Below are positions 25,654 to 36,609 of a DNA stretch of 64,000 bases, one piece after another. Position 1 is the stretch's first letter; the number at the start of each line of letters is the position of its first letter. Origin of the DNA: Meiothermus sp. Its GTDB lineage: Bacteria; Deinococcota; Deinococci; Deinococcales; Thermaceae. The DNA lies in contig NZ_BPIK01000001.1 of the NCBI RefSeq assembly GCF_026004075.1, positions 1,962,041 through 2,026,040 of the forward strand, read 5' to 3'. The notes under the pieces are model-generated. The model did not search any database, had not been told where the DNA came from, and was given only the letters and a program-made list of their open reading frames with translations. A program made the translations under genes and the position numbers.

Positions 25654-26652
25654 CTACCTCGAGCGCTGCATCCGCCCCTGGGGGCGGCCCGACAGAACCT
25701 GGTCGAAGCTGCTACGGGCACGGGCCTTCATGGCCTCGATGGCAGCCCAGTTGGGCTGGCGCTGGGTGAGCACCGCCGAGGCCAGCAGATCGGGGTCGCC
25801 GGGCATATCTACGTACACGGCCCCGGCGTCGCGGCAGAAGCCGGCCACCTTGGGGTCGTAGGCGATGCCGGCAAAGGGTGTTCCGGCCGCCGCCGCCAGG
25901 ATGGCCCCGTGCAGGCGCACCGAGATCACGTAGCCAGCCTGGGCCAGCAGGTAGCTCACCCGGCGCGGGTCCCAGGCCAGCTCGCGGGTGAAGCTGCTGA
26001 ACTTTTCCAGCACCGGTTCGTCGAAGCCCGGTTGCAGGGCCAGAACCACCACCTCGAGGCCCTCCACCCGCAGCCGGTCGGCCAGCTTGTGCAGGTTGGC
26101 GTTGGCCTCCTCGGTGCCGTACTTGGGCACCAGCACCACCATGTTGGGCTCCCGCTCCACCGGAGGCACCGGGAGCAGCAGGGCCGGGTCGGCCCCCAGG
26201 TGCACCTCCAGATCCAGGCTACGCCCGTACTCGAGCGAGCCCTCATCGCGAAAGTAACAGGGCACCCCGCGCAAGGCCCGCCGCACCCGTCCTTCACCGC
26301 GCTTACTCAGGGGGCCCAGGGACTGGTTGAACACGTACACCGCTTTGCCCCGCCGCCGGGCCAGGCCCATCACGGTCAGGTAGTACCACAGGCTCAGGCC
26401 AGAGGTTTTGTCCTGCAACAGACCCCCGCCGCCCGATAAAAGCAGGTCGATCTGGCCCAGGGCCTTCCAGACCTCGAGGGGATGGGTGCGTTTGACGGCT
26501 TCCACCCCATAGCGCTGCGCGGTTTCGGCGGGGTTGTTGGAAAACACCACAGCCTGGTGCCCACGGGCCCGCACCTCTTGCACGATGGCCTCGAGGATGG
26601 CCTCGTCGCCCGCATTCTGAAAGCCGTAATAGCCGCTAACCCCGACGCGCAT
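25654..26652 (-). CDS. csaB: CsaB-type polysaccharide pyruvyl transferase
   Basis: AAGGAGG lies five bases before the ATG at 26652. The 332-residue protein matches CsaB: MRVGVSGYYGFQNAGDEAIL at the start, LLLSGGGGLLQDKTS, VSVRLHG-type ISVRLHGAILAAAAGTPF, and GIAYDPKVAGF. CsaB adds ketal pyruvate to the secondary cell-wall polymer, which lets SLH-domain proteins such as the Thermus S-layer protein bind the wall. It follows the DUF5693 gene by 43 bases on the same strand, a pairing also seen in other bacteria with SLH proteins. Confidence 0.88.
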   Translation of the reverse strand: MRVGVSGYYGFQNAGDEAILEAIVQEVRARGHQAVVFSNNPAETAQRYGVEAVKRTHPLEVWKALGQIDLLLSGGGGLLQDKTSGLSLWYYLTVMGLARRRGKAVYVFNQSLGPLSKRGEGRVRRALRGVPCYFRDEGSLEYGRSLDLEVHLGADPALLLPVPPVEREPNMVVLVPKYGTEEANANLHKLADRLRVEGLEVVVLALQPGFDEPVLEKFSSFTRELAWDPRRVSYLLAQAGYVISVRLHGAILAAAAGTPFAGIAYDPKVAGFCRDAGAVYVDMPGDPDLLASAVLTQRQPNWAAIEAMKARARSSFDQVLSGRPQGRMQRSR

Positions 26653-26695
26653 AAACCCTCCTTTCCATCTTGGCATGGCCGGGCATTAGATGCTT

Positions 26696-29151
<2,456 letters not shown>

Positions 29152-29168
29152 TTAGAGTATACGGCGGA

Positions 29169-30110
29169 ATGGTGGTAATCACCGGAGAGATTTTCGTTGA
29201 GCTCACAGGTCGCAACACCTCATCAAAAGCTACGCTCTCATACAACGGGGCGCTGGGGGGAGCGGCCCTCCACACCGCCACCATTCTGGCCCGCCTCGGG
29301 ATGCCCACGCGGTTTGTGGGCGAGCTTGGACAGGATTTTTTGGGTGACTGGGCCCTGGCCCGTATTGCCGAGTACAAGATCGAAACCCGCTTTATCCAGC
29401 AGCTCCCGCAGGTAACCACCCCTCTGAGCCTGGCCGAGATAGGCCCCGAAGGTGGGGTGCAGTTCAGCTTCTACCGGGCCTTTGGCGATACCCAGTTTCG
29501 TTCGGATAGCGCAGCTATGGCCCGGGCTAAGTGGTTCCACTTTGGCTCCCTCTCGGCCTTTGCCCCCCGCAACGTCCCAGGCATCGAAAGCCTGCTCGAA
29601 ATTGCCCGCGACTACGATGTGCTGGTCAGCTTCGACCCCAATCTGCACGCAAGCCCCGATGAAGCCTACTGGGAGCAATTGCTGCGCTATATGCCCTATA
29701 TTTCGGTGCTGAAGGCCAGCCTGAATGATGCCCGGTACTTATTCCCCAAGGCCCCAAACGACCCCCAGGTCTTGCTCGAGCACCTGGTCGAGCTGGGCGC
29801 GCCAATCACAATCCTGACCCTGGGCGCTGCCGGGGCCATAGGCGCTTTCCGTACCCGAATGATGCGGGTTCCAGGGGTCAAGGTAGCGGTATTAGACACC
29901 ATTGGAGCCGGGGATGCTTTCACAGCTGGCCTGATCTACGGGATGATGAAGCAAGAGATAGGCTCGAGGATGGAGCTACTCACCTGGGATGGAACCCAGC
30001 TCCCGGTTATCCTGGCCTCCTCCTGCCACCTGGCCGCCATCACCTGCACGGTGGAGGGAGCCAGCCCGCCCGAACAACCGTTACACGCCTGGTGGGAGCG
30101 GTTCGGCTAA
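29169..30110 (+). CDS. PfkB-family carbohydrate kinase
   Basis: From the ATG at 29169 the product is 313 residues. It has the PfkB signatures GGAALHTATILARLG near the start and DTIGAGDAFTAGLIYG near the C-terminus, where Asp of GAGD is the catalytic base. Fructokinase or a sugar-acid kinase is likely, but the substrate cannot be told. An in-frame ATG at 29133 would add twelve residues without improving the match. TTGCAA and GTATAC at 18-base spacing just upstream may be the promoter. Confidence 0.82.
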   Translation: MVVITGEIFVELTGRNTSSKATLSYNGALGGAALHTATILARLGMPTRFVGELGQDFLGDWALARIAEYKIETRFIQQLPQVTTPLSLAEIGPEGGVQFSFYRAFGDTQFRSDSAAMARAKWFHFGSLSAFAPRNVPGIESLLEIARDYDVLVSFDPNLHASPDEAYWEQLLRYMPYISVLKASLNDARYLFPKAPNDPQVLLEHLVELGAPITILTLGAAGAIGAFRTRMMRVPGVKVAVLDTIGAGDAFTAGLIYGMMKQEIGSRMELLTWDGTQLPVILASSCHLAAITCTVEGASPPEQPLHAWWERFG

Positions 30111-30253
30111 CACCTCCTGACCGAAGTTATCCCTGTATCAGAAAGTGGTGTTTCTTGAAAGAAAGCGCTTCTTCACCCAGCGCAGCAACCATGGGATTAA
30201 AAAAAGCAGCCTTTTGGAGAGTTTTTGGTAGCAGGCGCAATAACCACAAGGGC

Positions 30254-31231
30254 TTATCCCATGCTACGCTGGGCGGTGCTCTGAACAAGCAATACCATAT
30301 AGGCCACATACAGCCCCAGGAAAACCCCGCCCTCCCTCCGTCCCAAACGGGATCCAGTCGCCAGAAACGGCCACAGCAACACACTGGCCAAAAGCATCAC
30401 CCACATATCGCGCTGGATGTTCTCCCAGGGTAAGCCAACGGGTTGGACAAGGGCCGTGATCCCCAGGATGCCCAGGATGTTGAAGATGTTTGAACCCACG
30501 ATATTACCCAGCGCGATGTCCGGCTCGCGGCGCAGGGCCGCGGTGATGGAGGCGGCTACTTCCGGTAGGCTGGTGCCCAGGGCCACAATGGTCAGGCCGA
30601 TGATGAGCTCGGGGGCTCCAAAAGCCCGGGCCAGCTCCACCGCCCCAATGGTGAGCAGGCGAGCCCCCACCCCCAGCAACACCAGTCCGAGTACTAACCC
30701 TGCGTAGGTCTGCCAGCCAGTCTTGGCGGGTTGGCCGTACTCCTGATTGAACTCCTCGAGCACATCGGCGCTTTCGCCTGCGCTGCTGCGGTACAAAAAC
30801 CAGATATACAGACCCAGCAAGACCACCGAAAACAACCCCTCCCAGCGGGTTATCTGCTGGTCGAAGTACAAAAACGCAAAAAGCAGCAAGGCCGCCCCAA
30901 TCATGAAGGGCACCTCGCGCTTGATGAACTGGGCCTGGGCGCGGATGGGTGCCAGCAGGGCGGTGACCCCCAGGATGAGCAGGATATTCAGGATATTTGA
31001 GCCCACCACATTGCCAATGGCGATGGCCGGGCTGCCAGTAAGCGCAGCGGCCAGGCTGGCGGCCAGCTCGGGACTGCTAGTACCAAAGGCCACCACCGTC
31101 AGGCCCACCACCATGGTGCTGATGCCCCAACTGCGGGCCAGCACCACCGCGTTTTTTACCAGCGCCTCGCCTCCAAAGTACAACAGCACGATGCCGCTAG
31201 CAATGAGCAGCAAGTTCAGTACAAACTCCAT
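30254..31231 (-). CDS. Ca2+/cation antiporter (CaCA, YrbG-like)
   Basis: The 325-residue membrane protein has two homologous halves with the alpha repeats of the CaCA family: VGLTVVAFGTSSPELAAS with GNVVGSNILNILLILG in the first half, and IGLTIVALGTSLPEVAAS with GNIVGSNIFNILGILG in the second. It exchanges Ca2+ for Na+ or H+ at the cytoplasmic membrane. A cytoplasmic loop with SAGESADVLEEF separates the halves. The start of the gene is 17 bases from the target duplication of the IS256 element, whose insertion may have altered its promoter. Confidence 0.88.
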   Translation of the reverse strand: MEFVLNLLLIASGIVLLYFGGEALVKNAVVLARSWGISTMVVGLTVVAFGTSSPELAASLAAALTGSPAIAIGNVVGSNILNILLILGVTALLAPIRAQAQFIKREVPFMIGAALLLFAFLYFDQQITRWEGLFSVVLLGLYIWFLYRSSAGESADVLEEFNQEYGQPAKTGWQTYAGLVLGLVLLGVGARLLTIGAVELARAFGAPELIIGLTIVALGTSLPEVAASITAALRREPDIALGNIVGSNIFNILGILGITALVQPVGLPWENIQRDMWVMLLASVLLWPFLATGSRLGRREGGVFLGLYVAYMVLLVQSTAQRSMG

Positions 31232-31255
31232 GCCGAGTAGGGTAACAAAAACCCA

Positions 31256-32513
31256 GGTCGTGTCAAGATTTATGTGTAGCAGTCTGTGTAGAGGGGAAGT
31301 ACCGCTCCTTCAGCATCTGTTCTAGCATCTCCTTTGCCTCGGCAAAGCCTCTGAGTGTACGCTCTGTCCATTTGCCCTCCTGCCTTTCGCTCTCCAGATA
31401 CAGCACTTTGAACACCGCCTCCGTTGTAGGAAACTTGTGATCCCGTACCTTGGTACTGCGTCTTATCTCCCGGATAAACCGTTCCATCGGATTGGTGCTC
31501 CGAAGGTAGGGCCACAGCACCTTGGGATAGCCATAGAACCGCAGCAGCGCCGCGGAGTCCTCCCACCAACCGCTCACCAGCCGCGGGTACCTCGACCCCC
31601 AGGTTCGCCGCAGCCGCTCCAGGCCTTCCAGGGCTTCCTGTCGGCTTTCCGCCCGGTACACCCCGCGTAGATGCTCGGCCACCGCCCCCCGATCCCGTGC
31701 ACGCACCTGTGCCAGGCTGGAGCGCACCATGTGCACCACGCAGCGCTGCCATTCGGCGCCGGGGTAGACCCTTTGGATGGCCGCCTCCATGCCGGGAAGG
31801 CCATCGGTCACGAAGAGCAAGACCCGCCGTAGGCCCCTTTGCCACAAGCCCTTCAACACCTCCTCCCAGGCCAGAGCGCTCTCTGCGGGCAGGAGCCAGA
31901 AGCCCAGCACCTGCCGCTCCCCGCTGGGGGTGATGCCCAGCGCCACATACACCGCCTCTTGCTGAACCCCCAGGTCGTCCCGCATGACCCTCAGAAACAG
32001 ACCGTCCAGGTAGACCACGGCCAGTTCCTCCGGCAAAGGCCGCTGGCGGTACTGCTCCGCCGCCCGCAAGACCTGGTCGGTCAGGCTGCTAAGGGTCTCG
32101 TGGGTATAGCGGTGCCCCAGCAACAGGCTCAGCACCTCCGCCGCTTTGCGCTGCGTCACCCCGGCGGCATACAGGGCCACGGCCACCTCCCCCACGTCCA
32201 CCAGGCGCCGGGCATAAGGTTCCAGGAAGCTGGGATAGTAGCACCCCTCGCGATCCCTGGGCATCTGGAGGTTCACTGAACCAAAGCGGGTCGAAAGCCG
32301 CCTGGGGTAGTAGCCGTTTTTGCGTCCTCCGTGTTCCCGCAAGAAGGCCTCCCGGTCGGCGTCCAGCAGAATCTGCAAGACCTCGGTGGCTGTTTCCCTT
32401 ACCGCTTCGCGCAAAATCATCTGTAGGGTATCCTGATCCATGGGGTACCTCCTTGTTGATTGCGGTACCCCCTCTTTTTACACAAACCCCTACACATAAT
32501 TCCTTACACGACC
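31256..32513 (-). mobile_element. IS256-family insertion sequence
   Basis: The 1258-bp element ends in inverted repeats that begin GGTCGTGT and match at 29 of 35 positions. It is flanked by a perfect 8-bp direct repeat AAAACCCA (31248-31255 and 32514-32521), the duplication size of IS256 relatives. The intact duplication and intact transposase point to a recent insertion. The element contains no CTCGAG. Confidence 0.92.
31263..32441 (-). CDS. IS256-family (mutator) transposase
   Basis: The 392-residue transposase has the mutator-type DDE core: VVYLDGLFLRV (Asp), FVTDGLPGMEAAI (Asp), the WQRCVVHMVRS block, and STNPMERFIREIRRSTKV (Glu). The N-terminus has the usual DREAFLREHGGRKNGYYPR. GGAGGTACC precedes the ATG. 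The last codons and the TGA lie inside the left terminal repeat. Confidence 0.92.
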   Translation of the reverse strand: MDQDTLQMILREAVRETATEVLQILLDADREAFLREHGGRKNGYYPRRLSTRFGSVNLQMPRDREGCYYPSFLEPYARRLVDVGEVAVALYAAGVTQRKAAEVLSLLLGHRYTHETLSSLTDQVLRAAEQYRQRPLPEELAVVYLDGLFLRVMRDDLGVQQEAVYVALGITPSGERQVLGFWLLPAESALAWEEVLKGLWQRGLRRVLLFVTDGLPGMEAAIQRVYPGAEWQRCVVHMVRSSLAQVRARDRGAVAEHLRGVYRAESRQEALEGLERLRRTWGSRYPRLVSGWWEDSAALLRFYGYPKVLWPYLRSTNPMERFIREIRRSTKVRDHKFPTTEAVFKVLYLESERQEGKWTERTLRGFAEAKEMLEQMLKERYFPSTQTATHKS

Positions 32514-32708
32514 AAAACCCACCGATGCTTCTATAACTATGTGATTCGAGTTCAGATTCTCTAACCGTCGAAAACAACCAGTATCCCGCAAGAATCGGCT
32601 TCAACGGACACAGCCGCCCACTGCATACCGGAAAATGCCTTGGGTTGCCTGGTATGGAGCCTAACTTGGAACCGCTGCAGGCAGTTCCCTCCCATACCAC
32701 AAGAACCG

Positions 32709-33608
32709 CTAGCGCGCGCTACCGCGAAACTCCCGGCGAATTTGTGCCTCCAGGATGGGGGCCAGCTCGCTGGCTCCAGCCGCCAGCAGGTAGCTATAAG
32801 CGGCAGGGGCATAGCCGATCTCGCTGGTGAGCCACAGGGCCAGGGCGGCCTCGAATGGGGTATTGGCCGCGACCTCGCTAGCGAAGCTCACCCACTGTAC
32901 CGGGGCTGCGTATACCACCAGCCCAGAGCGGCTTAGCACCTCGAGGCGCCCAGTCTGCCGCAGCGCTTCGGTTGCAATGGCAAAAACCCCGTCTCCTTGG
33001 GCCTCTACTTTTTGTAACTCGCTGGCCCCATTCAACAAGCGCAGGGTCTGTCCACCGGCGACCGTGAGGGTCAGGGTGCCCAGGCTGTAGTCGGTAGGCA
33101 GGTAGAGGACCGGGGCGTTGCCCGCCGGGTTGCGGCTTTTGGCCTCCTTGATGAAGGCGACCTCGGCTTGTTTTTTGCATACCCCGATGTCCTGGCAGCT
33201 GGCTACCAGGTTTTGCCAGAACGACCTGGGCCGGGCCACCTCGAAGCAGGCAGTGCCTCTGGCCTCGAGGGCAAAGGCCCGCACCCCGTACAGGAGACGT
33301 CCTTGGCCTTCGGTAACGCACAGACGGTCTCCGGCCTCGAGGTTGAGCAGCAAAGCAGGGCCACCGCTGCGGGTGTAGGTTTGCATGGTCTGGTCGGGGC
33401 GAAGGAGGCGGGCTTTTCCACTGAGCTCGAGGCGGGCCGGTTCGGCCAGGGCCAGCGAACAAAAGACCAGGATGATCCCCACAAACAAGTGCTTCCAGGG
33501 CGTGGAGGCTGCTTTCCTCGGCTCACCCTGCATCAGGGCACCGCGCCTCCAGGCCAGCAGTTTGACCAATCGGCCAGCAGGGTTGATCCCACTCAGAGCG
33601 GCCATCCA
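32709..33608 (-). CDS. FecR-like extracytoplasmic protein
   Basis: From the ATG at 33608, four bases after the CHASE2 stop, the product is 299 residues. It has a basic N-terminal tail of about 40 residues, a hydrophobic anchor or signal segment (LFVGIILVFCSLALA), and then a FecR-like sheet domain (GKARLLRP, LNLEAGDRLCVTEGQGRLLYG). The rest is extracytoplasmic. FecR domains usually sense and relay signals in the periplasm. Here there is no sigma factor nearby; the neighbours are CHASE2 and caspase genes. Cys residues in ASCQDIGVCKK may pair. An upstream frame to 33752 exists but overlaps CHASE2. Confidence 0.65.
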   Translation of the reverse strand, partial: WMAALSGINPAGRLVKLLAWRRGALMQGEPRKAASTPWKHLFVGIILVFCSLALAEPARLELSGKARLLRPDQTMQTYTRSGGPALLLNLEAGDRLCVTEGQGRLLYGVRAFALEARGTACFEVARPRSFWQNLVASCQDIGVCKKQAEVAFIKEAKSRNPAGNAPVLYLPTDYSLGTLTLTVAGGQTLRLLNGASELQKVEAQGDGVFAIATEALRQTGRLEVLSRSGLVVYAAPVQWVSFASEVAANTPFEAALALWLTSEIGYAPAAYSYLLAAGASELAPILEAQIRREFRGSAR

Positions 33609-33612
33609 CGCG

Positions 33613-34950
33613 CTACCGATCCCCCCCGGTTCCCTCCACGATTTCCTTGAGTTTATCCGCCACTTCCTGGCCTGAATCACTGGTTTTGTTCTCATTTTTC
33701 TTCCCTCCAGCAAACAGCTTGAGAAGCAGGGCTCCCATCTGAAAGGCCACAATGGGATACAGGTAATCCAGAAAATGCCCGGTGTACTGCAAAATGAGCA
33801 CCCCAGCGAAAAACAAAAACCAGGCCGCCACCGCAGTCTCGATCAGGGCTTGGACGAAACCCTGGAAGCGGCTGGCCCTCAGCCAGCCATCGGTGATGGA
33901 GTAGGTCAGCCAGAGGGCCAGAAAAACCACCAGCGGCACCACCAACAACACCGGCCCCCAGCCCAGGGTTTCGGAATAACTGCGGTAGGTCGCCAGGGTT
34001 AGGAGGGCGTTTAGGTGAATATCAATACCCTGTACAGCCCCAATCGCCGTGAAATGTGCGTCGTCGGCCTTGGGGTAGGTGCGCCCCACCAGGAACAAAG
34101 CCCCCTGGGTTTTTTCCGATTTCACCAGGCCACCTTCCAAGAATTGAAGCCCTCCCATCACCACCAGATTGGGCCAGAGCTGCCGACCTTCGGTGTGGGC
34201 TCCATAGCGCCGTATCTCGCGGTAGACGATACGCTTGCCATCGGACTGGGGATTGCCAAGCGCAACCGATTGCGGACAGCGAAGATCATCCTGCAAGTCT
34301 ATGCCCAGTCCTAAGCAGTACAGCCCCAGCGAGGCTGCTACAGGCTGCCCAGGAAGGGGCCGGGGAATCTTGCGGGTTAGCCCGTCGCCGTCGTAGAGCA
34401 CCTGGGCTTGCACAGCAAACAACTTGGGGTTGAGGCTGCTGAGGGGCCGGCCCAAAATCTGTTCATCCGGTAGCAGGATGGGAACCTGGGTGCGGCGCAG
34501 CACCTCCAGCAACTGCCCATCCCCTGCCGATAGGGCCCCGCCCTCGTTGCTGGGGTAGCGCAGATCGAAGTCGAGGAACAGACCTTTGGGCTGGTAACTG
34601 AGAATTTTCTGGGTGATGCGGGCAAGCTGACCCCGGTGAAAGACATTGCTGTTGGGGCTGAGTTCTTGGATGCTACTCTGCTCGAGTTCCACCAACACCA
34701 CCAGTGGAAAATCGCGCACAGGCACCGGCGAACCCCAGCGATGCACCACTTTGGTCAGGCGATCCAGCGAGACCCCTTGCGGACCCTTGATAAAAGCGCC
34801 AAATGGCCCCAGCAGGTTGTTGCTCAAAATGTAGGACGAGGCCACCATCACCAGCACCACCAGCCCAGTGCGCCATAAGGCTTTACGCGCGTGGGGTGAA
34901 AGGGTTCGCGGACGGGGCGGTTCATTCACCGCGTACCTCGCCATCGCCAT
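33613..34950 (-). CDS. CHASE2-domain membrane sensor without output domain
   Basis: The 445-residue protein has a first membrane helix near residues 28-47, a large extracytoplasmic CHASE2 domain (VVLVELEQSSIQEL, GLFLDFDLRYPS, GALFLVGRTYPK) to about residue 320, and three further helices (about 330-405). It ends in a short charged tail of about 40 residues. CHASE2 normally feeds a kinase, cyclase or similar cytoplasmic domain, but none is present here. The next gene, a FecR-like protein, starts four bases after the stop, so the two are coupled. A caspase gene diverges 240 bases away. Confidence 0.8.
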   Translation of the reverse strand: MAMARYAVNEPPRPRTLSPHARKALWRTGLVVLVMVASSYILSNNLLGPFGAFIKGPQGVSLDRLTKVVHRWGSPVPVRDFPLVVLVELEQSSIQELSPNSNVFHRGQLARITQKILSYQPKGLFLDFDLRYPSNEGGALSAGDGQLLEVLRRTQVPILLPDEQILGRPLSSLNPKLFAVQAQVLYDGDGLTRKIPRPLPGQPVAASLGLYCLGLGIDLQDDLRCPQSVALGNPQSDGKRIVYREIRRYGAHTEGRQLWPNLVVMGGLQFLEGGLVKSEKTQGALFLVGRTYPKADDAHFTAIGAVQGIDIHLNALLTLATYRSYSETLGWGPVLLVVPLVVFLALWLTYSITDGWLRASRFQGFVQALIETAVAAWFLFFAGVLILQYTGHFLDYLYPIVAFQMGALLLKLFAGGKKNENKTSDSGQEVADKLKEIVEGTGGDR

Positions 34951-35189
34951 TTGGATTCAGGAACCTCGAGCCAAACCATAAAATACACAACATCTGGTAG
35001 AAACTTGCACCGGTTGCACTACGAGTTGTGCCCCTCTAGACGGCAAAAAAGCGAGTAAAAAAGGGTTTGTTCCGTGATATACTACAAATCCACCCTTTTC
35101 AATGGGTTAACGCTGTCTCCCGCATTGCTTAGTCTGCTTTCATCTCCGTCTAACTTTAGGGAATGGAGGGTGGGGGCCAGGGTTAGTGT

Positions 35190-36437
35190 ATGGGACGTTG
35201 CTGGAGCCGGCCAATGACCTGGCTCGTCGGGCTGGGCTTGGGGTGCTGGTTTGGGTTGGGCCAGCCCATGCCCAAACCCGAAACCTACGCCGTGGTCGTT
35301 GGTATCAACAACTACCGCCCCTACCCCGAAACTCCCTCCCTGCCCGCCCTCAGCTACGCCGAGAGCGATGCCCGCAAAATGGCCCAGGCTCTGCGCGACC
35401 CAAACAAGGGTCAGGTAAGCAAGGTGCGGGTGCTGCTGGATACCGAGGCCAGCAAGACCGCCATCGAGGCCGAGTTGCGCGATCTGGCCCGGCGCATGCG
35501 GGTGAGCGATACCCTGATTTTCTACTACTCCGGTCACGGGATGCTGAACCACCTGGGGCAGGCTACCCTGATGCCCGGCGACGCCAAAATCAACGACGAG
35601 GAAACCTGGCTGCCCCTGGATGGGTTGCGAGAACAAGTACGCAAGGCCAGCCAGGGCAGGGGCCGCCTGATTCTGATACTGGATGCCTGTTTTAGTGGGC
35701 AGTCTCAAGCGGGCTCGCGCAGCTTCACCATGCCGGGCCGCAAGGACTTTCCCAAGCCGCAAAAGCCCGATCTGAGCGGGGCCGATGTGCTGCTAGCTTC
35801 CTCTGCCGATTCGGAGCCGAGTTGGGAGGATGCCGAGCTGGGGGGTGGAATTTTTACGGCCTACTTGCTGGAAGCCATCTCGGGAAAAGCCGATGAGAAC
35901 GGGGATGGCTATGTAACCATTGGGGAGGCTTACCGTTATGCTGCAGTTCGCGTTGAAGCGTTCAGCTCGCGCAGAGGCACTCCCCAGACCCCCAAGCTCT
36001 ATGGCCCCGACGACTACATCCTGGCCCTCAACCCTGTTGCGGTGGCCTTAAGCCGTCTGGCCAGCCTGAAGCTCTCGGGCCATATCAATGGCGAGCAGTT
36101 TGATGCGCTGGCCGCTTGGCTCGAGGTCAAAAGGCAGCCCGATGACCTGAAACTGTATCTGGCGGGAGCCCTGACCGGTGGACAGCTTGTGAATCTGGTT
36201 CGGGCTGGAGCCATTCCGAGGGTTCCGGCGCAGACCTCCATTGATAGGCGTCTGCAAAAAATCGGCTCATTGCGGCGCGAGGGCAAGATTCGGTTGGAAC
36301 AGTTCTGGGTGCTAAGCCAGATGATTCAGACCGGCAAGGCGGCCCCCGATGTGAGCGACTATCTAGCTGGACGGTTGTCCGAGGCTAAGTTCTTGCAACG
36401 GTTGCGGTCGGGCGCTGTGCGGGGCGTGCCGAGATAG
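35190..36437 (+). CDS. secreted caspase-like (C14) peptidase
   Basis: The 415-residue protein has a short signal or anchor (about 9-26), then a caspase-fold domain with His116 in FYYSGHGM and Cys167 in LDACFSGQ, the catalytic pair. DENGDGYVTIGE at 235-246 fits an EF-hand-type calcium loop, common in such peptidases. After residue 285 come two copies of a helical unit of about 60 residues (288-346 and 353-414), each ending in RxGA(I/V)RxVP-like sequence. Bacterial metacaspases cut after Arg or Lys. An ATG at 35214 has a GGAG site but would drop the two Arg of the signal n-region. It is divergent from CHASE2/FecR. Confidence 0.82.
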   Translation: MGRCWSRPMTWLVGLGLGCWFGLGQPMPKPETYAVVVGINNYRPYPETPSLPALSYAESDARKMAQALRDPNKGQVSKVRVLLDTEASKTAIEAELRDLARRMRVSDTLIFYYSGHGMLNHLGQATLMPGDAKINDEETWLPLDGLREQVRKASQGRGRLILILDACFSGQSQAGSRSFTMPGRKDFPKPQKPDLSGADVLLASSADSEPSWEDAELGGGIFTAYLLEAISGKADENGDGYVTIGEAYRYAAVRVEAFSSRRGTPQTPKLYGPDDYILALNPVAVALSRLASLKLSGHINGEQFDALAAWLEVKRQPDDLKLYLAGALTGGQLVNLVRAGAIPRVPAQTSIDRRLQKIGSLRREGKIRLEQFWVLSQMIQTGKAAPDVSDYLAGRLSEAKFLQRLRSGAVRGVPR

Positions 36438-36609
36438 GCACTTTGGTGTACGGGATGGGTCGCTACAGTAATGTTCTTCCGGTCGGGATAGATCCTCTTT
36501 TTCCAGACTGCCCACCTAAACCTATCACGTACTCATAGCGGTTATCTGGGCAGCCGCTTCCATACCCATCCCATGTGTCGTTCGTTGCAGCGCAGAGCAT
36601 CGAAGGCGG

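Noticed and set aside
30145-30170. TTTCTT/AAAGAA inverted repeat past the PfkB kinase gene
   Set aside because: Short, imperfect and without a T run. Not enough to call a terminator.
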